Shown here: one piece after another, positions 38,976 to 48,822 of the stretch
Numbering within the stretch: the stretch's first letter is position 1
Layout of the letters: every line of letters starts with the position of its first letter
Source of the DNA: Ruminobacter sp964520475
GTDB lineage: Bacteria > Pseudomonadota > Gammaproteobacteria > Enterobacterales > Succinivibrionaceae
Length of the DNA stretch: 64,000 nt
NCBI GenBank assembly: GCA_964520475.1
Contig: CAZFNS010000001.1
Span: forward strand, 168,073 to 232,072
Direction: 5' to 3'
Program-made: the position numbers and the translations under genes
Notes under the pieces: model-generated
What the model was told of the DNA's origin: nothing
What the model saw: only the letters and a program-made list of their open reading frames with translations
Database searches by the model: none

Positions 38976-40196
38976 TCAGCCGGACTTCTTCGTCAGCCAG
39001 TCCGGGAGCACGCAGGAATTGTCCGGGAACATTCCGGCGGGCTTCGCCGGGGCCGGTTTCACGACCTCGTCCGAGAAACTGCCCTCGCCGGCCGGCTCCG
39101 GATCGGAGAACATGCTCGAGGTCCGCGCGGTCTCGGCGCCGCCCGGGTACTGCGACTGGTTCAGGATCGTGTTGATGTTGTCGGCGTTCGACTTGTCGGC
39201 TTCGGTGAGGCCCGCGAGCACGATGGTGACGCTGACCGCGTCGGGCTTCATGTTCGGGTCGATCACGAAGCCGAACTTGGTGTCCGAATCGTCGGTGGCG
39301 AAGCTCTGGTGCAGGATTTCGCCGATCCGCTGGTAGCGCTCGAGGCCGAGTTCCTCGTTCATGGTGATGTTGACAATGAGGCCCCTCGCCCTGCAGTTGG
39401 AGAAGTCTTCGAGCAGCGGGCAGTTCACGGCGCTCCTGATGGCCTGCTCGACGGCGTCGTCGCCCTCGCCCTCGCCCATGCCGATGAGCGCGGTGCCCGA
39501 GCGCAGGAGCATGGTCCTGATGTCGTTGAAGTCAAGGTTCTGGTAGCCGCACTTTTCGATTACGTCGGCGATGCCCTGGACCGCCCTCTTCAGCACGTTG
39601 TTGCATTCCTGGAAGGCGCCGACCAGGGAAATGTTTTTCGGCAGGTAGCGGAGCAGCTTGTCGTTCGGGATCACGATGAGGGCGTCGACCTCCTCGCGGA
39701 GCTTCTCGATGCCCTGCTCGGCCTTGAGGAGCTGCTTGCGGCCCTCGAAGGAAAACGGCTTGGTGACGATGGCGACGGTGAGCGCGCCCAGCTCCTTCCT
39801 CGCGATGTTGGCGATGACCGGGGACGCGCCGGTGCCGGTGCCGCCGCCCATGCCCGCGGTGATGAAGACGATGTCGCACTTGCCGATCTTTTCACGCAGG
39901 ATCTCGCGGCTTTCCTCGGCCGCGTTCCGGCCGATTTCCGGGTTGGATCCCGAGCCGAGGCCGCGGGTGGTGTTAACGCCGATCTGGATTCTGTTTTTCG
40001 CGGTGTTTGAGTTCAGGGCCTGCAGATCGGTGTTCACCACCATGAAGTCGACGTTCGCCACTTCCTCGTTGATCATGTGCTGGATGGTGTTGCCGCCGCC
40101 GCCCCCGATGCCGATAACCTTGATGACCGCCTTCCCGTTGTCGGCCGGCACGTAACCATCCGCAGACGCGTCCGCGGCGCGTAATATATCACTCAT
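38976..40196 (-). CDS. ftsZ: cell division GTPase FtsZ
   Basis: FtsZ polymerises into the division ring. The 406-residue protein has IKVIGIGGGGGNTIQHM, the tubulin signature GGGTGTGASPVI, and the synergy-loop region NFDFNDIRTMLLRSGTALIG-like segment. A Pro/Ala/Glu linker leads to a C-terminal peptide ending CVLPDWLTKKSG. That peptide differs from the common DIPAFLRKQ form (Asp-Trp in place of Ala-Phe) but keeps the Pro, Leu and basic residues that bind FtsA and ZipA. A separate promoter lies in the 273-bp gap after ftsA. Confidence 0.97.
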   Translation of the reverse strand: MSDILRAADASADGYVPADNGKAVIKVIGIGGGGGNTIQHMINEEVANVDFMVVNTDLQALNSNTAKNRIQIGVNTTRGLGSGSNPEIGRNAAEESREILREKIGKCDIVFITAGMGGGTGTGASPVIANIARKELGALTVAIVTKPFSFEGRKQLLKAEQGIEKLREEVDALIVIPNDKLLRYLPKNISLVGAFQECNNVLKRAVQGIADVIEKCGYQNLDFNDIRTMLLRSGTALIGMGEGEGDDAVEQAIRSAVNCPLLEDFSNCRARGLIVNITMNEELGLERYQRIGEILHQSFATDDSDTKFGFVIDPNMKPDAVSVTIVLAGLTEADKSNADNINTILNQSQYPGGAETARTSSMFSDPEPAGEGSFSDEVVKPAPAKPAGMFPDNSCVLPDWLTKKSG

Positions 40197-40382
40197 TTCG
40201 AAATGTCACTCCATGGTCTGACCGCGCAGAACCGCGATAAATTTTAAAAGCGCGAAACCGCGGCAAAACAGCCGGCGCGGAATAACCGCTCCCCGCGACG
40301 CCGGACACCCGGCGTTTCGTTATAGAAAACAGGCCGGTGGGAAACAATCCCGCGGCCGCGTCCGTTCTGCATTTTATGCTAG

Positions 40383-40412
40383 TATATATCAGAAAGTCCG
40401 ATTTTTTTCCAA
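40383..40412 (-). promoter_or_regulatory. promoter of ftsZ
   Basis: On the minus strand TTGGAA (40407-40412) and TATATA (40383-40388, preceded by TGA as an extended -10) are 18 bp apart in an AT-rich island between ftsA and ftsZ. The leader to the ATG is about 180 nt. Confidence 0.6.
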
Positions 40413-40469
40413 TATATTTGCGGCAAAACAAAAAAATGATCCCGCCGCGCCGGCCTTTCCCGCCCGGCG

Positions 40470-41783
40470 CTACATGTTGGCGGAGAACCAGTCGAAGACC
40501 TTCCGCCTGATCCGGCCGTACATCCCGGCGTCTTCGCCGGCCTTCTTGCGGCTTTCCAGTATTTCGCCGAATTTTATGAGACCCAGCGTCGCGCACCCGG
40601 AGTAGGCGTTCACGGCGTCGGACAGGCCGTCGATGTTGTTTTTGGCGATCCGGTGCACCCTGATTTTGCCGGCGTAGCCGGAAAGGCCGTTGTTCGCGAA
40701 GATTTTGGCGACGCACTCGTCGAGGCACCGGGTCTCGGCGCCGCCCCCCGCGAGGACGAAGCCGGCCCCGAGCACGAGGTCGCCGCCCGCGGCGCTGACC
40801 TCGTTCAGTTTGGTAAGGACCCTGATGATCAGCTGGTTGTACCCGGCCTCGATCGATTCCGCGAGATCCCCCTGGTTGATCTCCTTCTCCTGGGAGTTCC
40901 GGGCTGGGATCAGGATTTTCTTTTTGGATATGATGTTGTTCGGCAGGGCGAAGCCGTAGTCGCGCTTCAGCACCTCGGCCTCCTTTTCGGAAAGGCCGTA
41001 CGTGACCGCGATGTTCTGGGTAATGCGCCCGGCGCCGTACGGGCAGGAGCCGGTGTAGACGCAGTGGCCCCGGTCGTAAATGGTGATGTCCGTGGTGCTT
41101 TTGCCGATGTCGAGCACGCACACGCCGAGATTCTTTTCGCTCTCGCCGGCGACCGCGTAGGCCGTCGCCTGGCCGCTGAACACGAACTCGGGGGCGTATT
41201 CGGACTCGATGCAGCACAGCGCCCTCCTGATGTTCTCGAGGAAGGACGACTGGGCGAAGACCTGGTGGACGCAGACCTTGAGCTGGCCGCCGCTCATGTC
41301 GATCGGATCCTCGACTCTTTCGTTGGAGTCCACCTGGTAGTAGTTCGGGATGGCCGTGATCAGCTCGTAGTCCTTGATCCGCAGCGCGTTGGCCACGTGA
41401 TTGGCCCTGATGACGTCGTCTTCGGTTATCGGGGAGCGGCGGAGATCGCACGATCCGGTGTTGTTCCGGTACGTGATGTACTTGCCCGGGACCGAAACGA
41501 GGATGCGGGGATTGTTGATCATGGGCAGGGTGGACTCGTCGTACGACCGGGCCACGGCGTTCTGCGCCATGTTGTAGGCGGTGGAGATGTTCTCCTTGAG
41601 CTTGTCCATGCTGACGATGCCGTCGGCGTTCATGCCGGTGGTCCGGCACCGGCCGTAACCGATGATCCTGATGCTGTCGTCGTCGAACAGAATCGCGCCG
41701 CAGACTTTTATCTCATTCGTGCCCAGATCCACGGAAACAATGTAGTCCTGGGTCCTGACGTTGTTCAAATCATTAACTGCCAT
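40470..41783 (-). CDS. ftsA: cell division protein FtsA
   Basis: FtsA is the actin-like anchor that ties FtsZ to the membrane. The 437-residue product has the ATPase phosphate loop SVDLGTNEIKVCG, CVLDIGKSTTDITIYDRG, and GFVLAGGGAETRCL. The C-terminal amphipathic helix is RIRRKVFDWFSANM. The ATG at 41783 overlaps the end of ftsQ by 11 nt; a TTG 21 bp earlier is less likely. It is longer than E. coli FtsA (420). Confidence 0.95.
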   Translation of the reverse strand: MAVNDLNNVRTQDYIVSVDLGTNEIKVCGAILFDDDSIRIIGYGRCRTTGMNADGIVSMDKLKENISTAYNMAQNAVARSYDESTLPMINNPRILVSVPGKYITYRNNTGSCDLRRSPITEDDVIRANHVANALRIKDYELITAIPNYYQVDSNERVEDPIDMSGGQLKVCVHQVFAQSSFLENIRRALCCIESEYAPEFVFSGQATAYAVAGESEKNLGVCVLDIGKSTTDITIYDRGHCVYTGSCPYGAGRITQNIAVTYGLSEKEAEVLKRDYGFALPNNIISKKKILIPARNSQEKEINQGDLAESIEAGYNQLIIRVLTKLNEVSAAGGDLVLGAGFVLAGGGAETRCLDECVAKIFANNGLSGYAGKIRVHRIAKNNIDGLSDAVNAYSGCATLGLIKFGEILESRKKAGEDAGMYGRIRRKVFDWFSANM

Positions 41784-42564
41784 CGGTTGCCCCGCTGCTG
41801 TCAAACCACTTTACGGCCACGCCCGTATCATATCTTAAATCAATGTATTCTATATTATTTTTGTCCTGAATGTGCGGATAAACGTCGATAAAATTGTTCA
41901 GCCTTGAAATAAACCTGTTGTTGAAGTCCGACGAGGAGTCGACGGTTTCGTCCCGCCCGAGCCTGAGCTTCAGCCCGCCCTCGAGCTCCAGATCCCAGAT
42001 AAAGTTGTCGTCGAGATTCAGGCGGGCGATGCGGAAGCCGTAGGAGCGGAGATGATTGTCCAGATCGCAGTAGGTTTCGTAAACCGCCCGCGCCAGGTTG
42101 TCGGGGCCGCTCAGGTAGGGGAAAGAGCCCCCGAGATCCGTCTTCCCGGGATAGATGACGCTCCAGTCCGAAACCAGCACGCCGTCGTTGAAGTACGCGA
42201 GCGGCTCGTGCTCCGTGACGCGGACCGCCAGGATGTCGGGCAGCTTTTTCTGGATCGTGACGCGGTTTATCCACGGCATGCTCTCCATGTACTCGCGGAC
42301 CCTGACCGGATCCATGGTGTACAGGTTGCGGCTCTCGGGGCCGGCCATGAAGTAGTCCTCCACGTCCTTCTGCGTCAGGTACTTCAGATTGCCCTTGATC
42401 TGCACCTTCCGGACCTGTATCGCCTCGACGTCCGTCAGCTGGTCGTACAGGTAGCCGATGAGGCAGCACTGGCCCGCGAGCGCGGCGAGGAAAAAGATCA
42501 CCCCGAAAATGTACTCGCCCCTGGTGATGCCGGGTTCGGCCGGCTGGTTCCTGGTCTTGATCAC
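41773..42564 (-). CDS. ftsQ: cell division protein FtsQ
   Basis: FtsQ is a bitopic membrane protein that scaffolds FtsB/FtsL at the septum. The 263-residue protein has a short cytoplasmic part, one membrane helix (YIFGVIFFLAALAGQCCLIGYL) and a POTRA domain (VRKVQIKGNLKYLTQKDVEDYF). A beta domain follows with MPWINRVTIQKKLPDILAVRVTEHEP. It lies directly after murC; ddlB, which usually sits between them, is absent. Confidence 0.92.
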   Translation of the reverse strand: MIKTRNQPAEPGITRGEYIFGVIFFLAALAGQCCLIGYLYDQLTDVEAIQVRKVQIKGNLKYLTQKDVEDYFMAGPESRNLYTMDPVRVREYMESMPWINRVTIQKKLPDILAVRVTEHEPLAYFNDGVLVSDWSVIYPGKTDLGGSFPYLSGPDNLARAVYETYCDLDNHLRSYGFRIARLNLDDNFIWDLELEGGLKLRLGRDETVDSSSDFNNRFISRLNNFIDVYPHIQDKNNIEYIDLRYDTGVAVKWFDSSGATDGS

Positions 42565-42571
42565 CCTGTTT

Positions 42572-44011
42572 CTATTTCCTTTCTTTCATCGCGGCGATGT
42601 CCAGCCGGCACGCGGCCAGGACTTTGGCCAGCCGGCCCACGTTGCCGGCGCCCTGGGTCAGCAGGATGTCCCCGTCCCGGATGATGTCGGCCACCAGCCG
42701 CGGCACGAGGTCGGGGGAGGACGCGAAGCACGGCTCCACCCTGCCCCGCAGGCGGATGGACCGGCAGAGGGCCCTTCCGTCCGCGCCCACGATCGGATCC
42801 TCGCCCGCCGGGTAGACGTCGAGCAGGATCAGCTCGTCGACCAGGCCGAGCACTTCGATGAAATCCTCGAAGCAGTCCCTGGTCCGCGTGTAGCGGTGAG
42901 GCTGGAAGATCATCACCAGCCGGCGCCCGGGCCAGCCGGCCCTGACCGCGCGGATGGTCGCTCTGACCTCGCTCGGGTGATGGCCGTAATCGTCGACCAG
43001 CATGACCCGGCCCCGGCCGGTTTCGAACTCGCCGTACTGCTCGAAGCGGCGGCCCACGCCCTGGAACGTGCCCAGCGCGTCGAGCACGGACTTGTCGTCG
43101 ATGCCGCTTTCGGCGGCGACCGCCGCCGCGGCGGCCGCGTTAAGGGCCATATGGAACCCCGGGATGGTCAGTTTGACGTCGAGGACGGAACCGTCCTTTT
43201 TGGTGATCTTGAAAACGGAGTGATCCTCGTTCTGCCGGAAATCCGAGACCCGGACGTCGCTGTCCTCCCGGGCGCCGTAGGTGATGACGCTCCGGCCGAT
43301 CCGCGGCAGCAGCTCCCGGATCACGGGATCGTCGTTGCAGACGACCGCCACGCCGTAGAAGGGCAGGTTATGCAGGAACTCCACGAACGCCGTCTTGAGC
43401 TTCGCGAAATCGCCGCCGTAGGTGTCCATGTGATCTTCCTCGATATTGGTCACCACGGCCATCATCGGCTGCAGATGCAGGAACGAGGCGTCCGACTCGT
43501 CGGCCTCGGCGATCAGGTAGCGGCCGGTGCCGAGCCGGGCGTTGACCCCGGCGCTGTTGAGCAGGCCGCCGATGACGAACGTCGGATCCCGCCCCGCCTG
43601 GGCGAAGATGCTGGCGATCAGGCTGGTGGTGGTCGTCTTGCCGTGGGTCCCCGCCACCGCTATGCCGAACCGGTAGCGCATCAGCTCGGCCAGCATTTCG
43701 GCTCTCCGCACCACCGGGATGCGCAGCTCCGCGGCCCGCAGCCACTCCGGGTTGTTCCTTTTTATGGCGCTGGAAACGACCACCACGCTGGCGTTCTCCA
43801 CGTGCCGGGCGTCGTGCCCGATGAACACCCTGACGCCCCGGCTCTCGAGATGGGCGGTGACGGCGCTCGCCGCTATGTCCGAGCCGGTGACCTCGTATCC
43901 CTCGTTCGACAGCACTTCCGCGATGCCGTTCATGCCGGCGCCGCCGATGCCGACGAAATGAATGCGGCGGACCTTGTGCATCTGGGGCACTTCGAAATTT
44001 GAACCGGTCAT
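42572..44011 (-). CDS. murC: UDP-N-acetylmuramate--L-alanine ligase MurC
   Basis: MurC adds L-Ala to UDP-MurNAc. The 479-residue protein has RRIHFVGIGGAGMNGIAEVL, the ATP-binding GTHGKTTTTSLIA, YLIAEADESDASFL, TNIEEDHMDTYGGDF, and the C-terminal FQPHRYTRTRDCFEDF motif specific to MurC. AGGAG precedes the ATG. It lies between murG and ftsQ in the usual dcw order. Confidence 0.97.
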   Translation of the reverse strand: MTGSNFEVPQMHKVRRIHFVGIGGAGMNGIAEVLSNEGYEVTGSDIAASAVTAHLESRGVRVFIGHDARHVENASVVVVSSAIKRNNPEWLRAAELRIPVVRRAEMLAELMRYRFGIAVAGTHGKTTTTSLIASIFAQAGRDPTFVIGGLLNSAGVNARLGTGRYLIAEADESDASFLHLQPMMAVVTNIEEDHMDTYGGDFAKLKTAFVEFLHNLPFYGVAVVCNDDPVIRELLPRIGRSVITYGAREDSDVRVSDFRQNEDHSVFKITKKDGSVLDVKLTIPGFHMALNAAAAAAVAAESGIDDKSVLDALGTFQGVGRRFEQYGEFETGRGRVMLVDDYGHHPSEVRATIRAVRAGWPGRRLVMIFQPHRYTRTRDCFEDFIEVLGLVDELILLDVYPAGEDPIVGADGRALCRSIRLRGRVEPCFASSPDLVPRLVADIIRDGDILLTQGAGNVGRLAKVLAACRLDIAAMKERK

Positions 44012-44053
44012 AAATACTCCTGAGTAAAACGTCCCGGGCGGGCCGGGGGTGAA

Positions 44054-45139
44054 TCAAGCGTCCGGGCCGGCCAGTTCCCGGCACGCGTCCGCGACGGCGC
44101 GGGTCGCGTCGAGCCGCGCCGCTTCCGCGGCGATCCTGCTGACCTCGGCCAGTTTGGCGCGGTCGGCCTGCCAGCCGGTCAGAATGTCCGCGAGCCTTTC
44201 CGGCGTGAGCTCAGTCTGCGGCAGGCAGATCCCGCCGCCCCGGTCCGCGAGGCTCCGCGCGTTCTTGGTCTGATGGTCGTCGACCGCGCTCGGCAGCGGC
44301 ACGAACACCGCCGGCATCCCCGCGGCCGCGACCTCGGCCACGGTCAGCGCCCCGGCGCGGCATATGACCGCGTCGCTGCCGCGGTAGGCCCCGGCCATGT
44401 CCGTGATGAATTCGCGCACCGTGAAATCCTTCACCCCCAGGGCGCGGTACCGTTCTTCCGTCTCCGCGGCGTTGCCCCGGCCGGTCTGGTGGGTCACGCG
44501 GATCGCGGCGCCTTTTGCCTGGGCGAGGCTCACCGCCGCGGGCACGGTTTCGTTGAGGACCCGCGCGCCGAGGCTGCCGCCTATGACCAGCACGTTGAGG
44601 CCCTCGTGAGCGAAATTTTTGGGCAGCTCGGCGTGCAGAGCGAGCACGTCTTCCCGCACCGGGTTGCCCGTGACCGCGGCGTTTTCCCGGCGGATCGCCC
44701 CCGGGAACCCGAGCAGGATCCGGTCCGCGAACCGGGAGAGGATGCGGTTGGTCACGCCCGGCGAGGCGTTCTGCTCATGCAGCGCGAGCGGCACGCCGAG
44801 CAGCCGGGCGGCGAGTCCCCCGGGACCCGAGGCGTAGCCGCCGAGCCCCAGCGCGACGTCCGGCCGGAATTTCCGGATGACGCCGGCGGCCTCGAAGACG
44901 GCCCGGGTCACCGTGAACGGCGACAGCAGCTTCCGCATGAGGCCGTTTCTTCTCAGCCCGCTGATTTTTATGAATTCTATCCGGAAACCGTGCTCGGGCA
45001 CCAGGCGGGCTTCCATGCGCTCCCTGGTGCCGAGCCAGAGCACCTCGAACCCGCCGTCCGCGGTCAGTTCCTTCGCCACGGCCAGCCCCGGGAACACGTG
45101 CCCGCCGGTGCCGCCGGCCATTATCAGAATCTTTTTCAT
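44054..45139 (-). CDS. murG: UDP-GlcNAc:undecaprenyl-PP-MurNAc-pentapeptide GlcNAc transferase MurG
   Basis: MurG converts lipid I to lipid II on the inner face of the membrane. The 361-residue GT28 enzyme begins MKKILIMAGGTGGHVFPGLAVA. It has LGLGGYASGPGGLAARLLG, LHEQNASPGVTNR, VIGGSLGARVLNE, and the C-terminal ICRAGALTVAEVAAAGMPAVFVPLPSAVDDHQ donor-binding region. The length matches the family. It lies between ftsW and murC. Confidence 0.97.
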   Translation of the reverse strand: MKKILIMAGGTGGHVFPGLAVAKELTADGGFEVLWLGTRERMEARLVPEHGFRIEFIKISGLRRNGLMRKLLSPFTVTRAVFEAAGVIRKFRPDVALGLGGYASGPGGLAARLLGVPLALHEQNASPGVTNRILSRFADRILLGFPGAIRRENAAVTGNPVREDVLALHAELPKNFAHEGLNVLVIGGSLGARVLNETVPAAVSLAQAKGAAIRVTHQTGRGNAAETEERYRALGVKDFTVREFITDMAGAYRGSDAVICRAGALTVAEVAAAGMPAVFVPLPSAVDDHQTKNARSLADRGGGICLPQTELTPERLADILTGWQADRAKLAEVSRIAAEAARLDATRAVADACRELAGPDA

Positions 45140-45155
45140 ACCTCAAATCCGCCAA

Positions 45156-46418
45156 TCAGTTGCCCGCCGCTTCCGCCGGCCCGACGCCCTTCCCCGGGGC
45201 GGCCCCGCGCCGGGCGCCGTGCTTCTGCCTCTGCTGGGCCTTCTTAAGGCCGATCGCGCGGGCGAGCCTTCTCTCGTAGCTGACGCGCAGCAGCAGCGCC
45301 GTCGCCGTGACGCAGGACACGAGGCTCGTCCCGCCGTAGCTTATGAACGGCATGGTCAGCCCCTTGGTGGGGAAGACGCCGCAGATGACGCCGACGTTTA
45401 TCAGCGTCTGCATGCCGAACCACCCCGCGATCCCTATGGCGCAGAACCCGTGGAAATAATTGCGGTCGGTCTCCGACCGCAGCGCCTCCATGCCCATCCG
45501 GCCGGCCCGCAGCACCAGGAGGAGTTCCAGGGCGAGCACGAACATCAGGCCCGCGAAGCCCCATTCCTCCCCGAAGATGGACATGATGAAGTCGGTGTGC
45601 GGCTCGGGAAGGTAGCTCAGCTTTATCTCGCTGTTGCCGAGGCCCTGGCCCCACAGCCCGCCCCGGGCGAGCGCCATGAGCGAAAGCGACAGCTGGTAGC
45701 CCTCGTTCTGCGTCGACTTGAAGGGGTCCAGATAGCTCACGATGCGCAGGATCCGGTAGGGATTCATCAGGATCAGCGCGGTTCCCGCCGCGAGGGCCAG
45801 TCCCGCGAGCATCACGATGTTCTTCCAGATCATGCCCGCCATGAAGAACATCAGCATGAAAATGCCGGTGAGCACCGCCATCGTGCCCATGTCCTTCTGG
45901 AAATAGAGGGAGACGAGGATCAGCAGAAGCGGCAGGAAAGCCTTGGCCACGCTCGCGGTGTTCCTGATCGTGTCCCGGTGCCTGTCGATGAACCCCGCCC
46001 AGAAAACGATCAGGGCGAGTTTGGCGAACTCCGAGGGCTGGATGTTCACGAACCCCAGGGACAGCCACCTCCTCGCGCCGTTGATTTCCCGGCCCGCGAA
46101 ATCGACGACGACGCAGAGCAGGAGAACCGCCGCCATGAACTTCCACCGGCCGAAGGACGACCACTGCCGAGAGGTCACGTTCAGCACGACGATATAGACC
46201 GCCGCCGCCGCGAAGGCGTAGCACAGCTGCCTGATGAAGAAATGAAAATCGCTGCCGAATTTGCTGAGGCTCACGTAAACCGACGACGAGTACACGGCCA
46301 TCAGCCCCGTCGCGATGAGGACGACGGGCAGCACCAGGAAGCAGGGGTCGAACATCGCGCCCCCGCCCGCGCCGTATTTCCCGCCCCCGCCGGCCGGGCC
46401 GCCGAAAAGCTTCATCAA
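45156..46418 (-). CDS. ftsW: peptidoglycan glycosyltransferase FtsW
   Basis: FtsW is the SEDS-family septal glycan polymerase that works with FtsI. The 420-residue protein has about ten membrane helices and a short Gly-rich N-terminal part. Conserved SEDS segments include GARRWLSLGFVNIQPSEFAK, DMGTMAVLTGIFML, GQGLGNSEIKLSYLPEPHTDFI and MPFISYGGTSLVSC. The start overlaps the murD stop (ATGA). The C-terminal tail is basic. Confidence 0.95.
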   Translation of the reverse strand: MMKLFGGPAGGGGKYGAGGGAMFDPCFLVLPVVLIATGLMAVYSSSVYVSLSKFGSDFHFFIRQLCYAFAAAAVYIVVLNVTSRQWSSFGRWKFMAAVLLLCVVVDFAGREINGARRWLSLGFVNIQPSEFAKLALIVFWAGFIDRHRDTIRNTASVAKAFLPLLLILVSLYFQKDMGTMAVLTGIFMLMFFMAGMIWKNIVMLAGLALAAGTALILMNPYRILRIVSYLDPFKSTQNEGYQLSLSLMALARGGLWGQGLGNSEIKLSYLPEPHTDFIMSIFGEEWGFAGLMFVLALELLLVLRAGRMGMEALRSETDRNYFHGFCAIGIAGWFGMQTLINVGVICGVFPTKGLTMPFISYGGTSLVSCVTATALLLRVSYERRLARAIGLKKAQQRQKHGARRGAAPGKGVGPAEAAGN

Positions 46419-47716
46419 AACTTCCTCACCAGATCGGCGAACGCGTCGCCGCGCTCCTCGAAACTCTTAAACTGATCGAGACTGGCGCAGGCCGGGGCGA
46501 GCAGCACCACGTCGCCGGGACGGGCGATCTCCCCGCGCGCGATCGCGACCGCGTCGGCCATGTTCTCCGTCAGCCTGGCCTCGGGCCCCAGGGCGGCGAG
46601 CTTTTCCCCGTCCCGGCCGAAGCACAGCATGCAGGCGATCTCCCGGCCGAGCATGTTCTTGATCGGCGTGAAGTCCTGCCCTTTGCCGAGGCCCCCGGCG
46701 AGCAGGATGAGCCGGCCGCGGATCCCGCTCTTGAGGCCCGCCACGGCGGCGAGGGTCGAGCCCACGTTGGTGGCCTTGGAATCGTCGTAGTACCGCACGC
46801 CGTCGAGTTCGCGCACCAATTGGCAGCGGTGCGGCAGCCCCCGGAATTCCCTGAGGGCCCGGAGCTCCGCCTCCCGGCTCACGCCGAGAGCGTCCGCGAG
46901 CGCCAGCGCGGCCAGGGCGTTCAGCTCGTTATGCTGCCCGGCGATGCCCATTTCCGCCACGGGGATCAGCGGCTCCCCCCGGAGGGACAGCCAGACCGCG
47001 CCGTCCCTGACGACGCGCCCGTAGTCCCGGTCGTCGAGCCCGAAGCTCGCGTGGAAGCGCCCGTCCGGCGGCACGGTCGCCGGGTCGCCCCGGTTCACGA
47101 CGATCCGGTCCGCGTGCGCGAAAATTCTCCGCTTGGCCGCCAGGTACCGTTCCATGCTGCCCCCGTAGCGGTCGAGATGATCCTCGCTCAGGTTGAGGAT
47201 GACCGCCCCGGCGAGCTTCAGGGTCGAGGTCGTTTCGAGCTCGAAGCTGGACAGCTCCAGCACGTAGGCGTCGGCGTCGGGGGAAAGGACGTCCAGGGCC
47301 GGGACCCCGATGTTCCCGCCCATCCCGCACTTTTTGCCGTCCGCCTCGACCATAAGCGCCGTGAGGGTCGTGACGGTGCTTTTTCCGTTCGAGCCGGTGA
47401 TGCCCACCGTAGGGGCCGCGGCGTGCCGGGCGAAAAGCTCGATGTCGCCGATTATCTCGGCGCCGAGCTCCCGCGCCCGGGCGAGCGCGGGCTGCCCGAT
47501 CGGGACGCCGGGGCTCACGACCAGGGTTTTGAACCCGCCGAGAACCTCCCCGTCGAGCGGGCCTTTGACCAGTCTGACCGCGGGACTCAGCTCGTTTTCG
47601 CCCGCGGGCTTGTCCCGGGTGTCGAACACCGCGGGCGTCACGCCGCTCCGCAGCAGAAAATTGACCGCGGAAACGCCGCTTTTGCCGAGTCCGACCACCG
47701 CAACCGATTCGTTCAT
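46415..47716 (-). CDS. murD: UDP-N-acetylmuramoylalanine--D-glutamate ligase MurD
   Basis: MurD adds D-Glu to UDP-MurNAc-L-Ala. The 433-residue protein has VVGLGKSGVSAVNFLL, the ATP loop GSNGKSTVTTLTALM, LELSSFELETTSTLK, NLSEDHLDRYG, and YDDSKATNVGSTLAAV in the C-terminal domain. Its length is typical. It overlaps ftsW by 4 nt. Confidence 0.97.
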   Translation of the reverse strand: MNESVAVVGLGKSGVSAVNFLLRSGVTPAVFDTRDKPAGENELSPAVRLVKGPLDGEVLGGFKTLVVSPGVPIGQPALARARELGAEIIGDIELFARHAAAPTVGITGSNGKSTVTTLTALMVEADGKKCGMGGNIGVPALDVLSPDADAYVLELSSFELETTSTLKLAGAVILNLSEDHLDRYGGSMERYLAAKRRIFAHADRIVVNRGDPATVPPDGRFHASFGLDDRDYGRVVRDGAVWLSLRGEPLIPVAEMGIAGQHNELNALAALALADALGVSREAELRALREFRGLPHRCQLVRELDGVRYYDDSKATNVGSTLAAVAGLKSGIRGRLILLAGGLGKGQDFTPIKNMLGREIACMLCFGRDGEKLAALGPEARLTENMADAVAIARGEIARPGDVVLLAPACASLDQFKSFEERGDAFADLVRKF

Positions 47717-47727
47717 TTCGCGACTCC

Positions 47728-48822
47728 TTAGCGCAGCTTAAGCGTGATGAGCCCGGCGAGCACCAGCACCAGGGTTATGATGGAAAAGCGCACCACCACC
47801 CGCGGCTCCGGCCAGCCGCACTTCTCGAAATGGTGGTGCAGGGGAGCCATCTTGAAGATGCGCCGCCCGTTCCTCAGCCGGTACGACCCGACCTGCAACA
47901 TGACGCTCACGGTCTCGATCACGAAGATCCCGCCCATGATGAAGAGCAGGATCTCCTGCCGGGCGATCACGGAAATCACGCCCAGGACGGCGCCGAGGGA
48001 GAGCGATCCCACGTCGCCCATGAACACCTGGGCCGGATAGGTGTTGAACCACAGGAAACCCAGGCCGGCGCCGATGATCGAGGTGCACACCAGCACGCAT
48101 TCGGCGGCGCGGGGCACGAACGGGATGAAAAGATACTCCGCGTATTCGGCGTTGCTCGCGAGGTACACGGCGATCCCAAGCCCGGCGGTGACCATCATGG
48201 TGCAGGTGATCGCGAGGCCGTCCAGGCCGTCCGTGAGATTGACCGCGTTCGAGGAGCCGACGATGACGAAATACACGAAGGGAACGAACAGGATCCCGAG
48301 ATCGGGCATGAAATTCTTGAAGAACGGCACCACCAGCTGCGTTTCCGCGGGCGTCCGGGCGACGAGGTACAGGGTCAGGCCGACGGCGACGGCCGTCACG
48401 GACTGCCAGAAATACTTGTATTTGGCGCGGAGCCCGTGCGGATCCTTGCGGACGATCTTCAGATAGTCGTCGGCGAAACCGATGAGCGCGTGGGCCAGCA
48501 GGGCGAAGATGACGATCCACACGTTGACGTTGTCGAGCCGGCACCACAGCAGCATGGAGACGGCGATTACCCCGATAATCATGATCCCGCCCATGGTGGG
48601 GGTGCCGCTCTTGCTGAAATGGCTCTCGGGGCCGTCGTTCCTGACCACCTGCCCGAAATGCAGCATCTGCAGCCGCGCGATCATCCAGGGCCCCGCCGAC
48701 AGCGACAGCGCGAGCGCGGTGATGAGCGACCCGATGGCTCTCACGCTGATGTAGTCCACGACCCTGAGCGCGCCCAGTCCCGGGAAGACCCCCGACAGCC
48801 AATCGGCCAGAAATACTAGCAT
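47728..48822 (-). CDS. mraY: phospho-N-acetylmuramoyl-pentapeptide transferase MraY
   Basis: MraY transfers phospho-MurNAc-pentapeptide to undecaprenyl phosphate to make lipid I. The 364-residue, ten-helix protein has GTPTMGGIMII, FADDYLKIVRKDPHGL, VNLTDGLDGLAI, FNTYPAQVFMGDVGSL and the C-terminal APLHHHFEKCGWPEPRVVVRF-type signature. Its start overlaps the murF stop by 7 nt. Confidence 0.97.
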   Translation of the reverse strand: MLVFLADWLSGVFPGLGALRVVDYISVRAIGSLITALALSLSAGPWMIARLQMLHFGQVVRNDGPESHFSKSGTPTMGGIMIIGVIAVSMLLWCRLDNVNVWIVIFALLAHALIGFADDYLKIVRKDPHGLRAKYKYFWQSVTAVAVGLTLYLVARTPAETQLVVPFFKNFMPDLGILFVPFVYFVIVGSSNAVNLTDGLDGLAITCTMMVTAGLGIAVYLASNAEYAEYLFIPFVPRAAECVLVCTSIIGAGLGFLWFNTYPAQVFMGDVGSLSLGAVLGVISVIARQEILLFIMGGIFVIETVSVMLQVGSYRLRNGRRIFKMAPLHHHFEKCGWPEPRVVVRFSIITLVLVLAGLITLKLR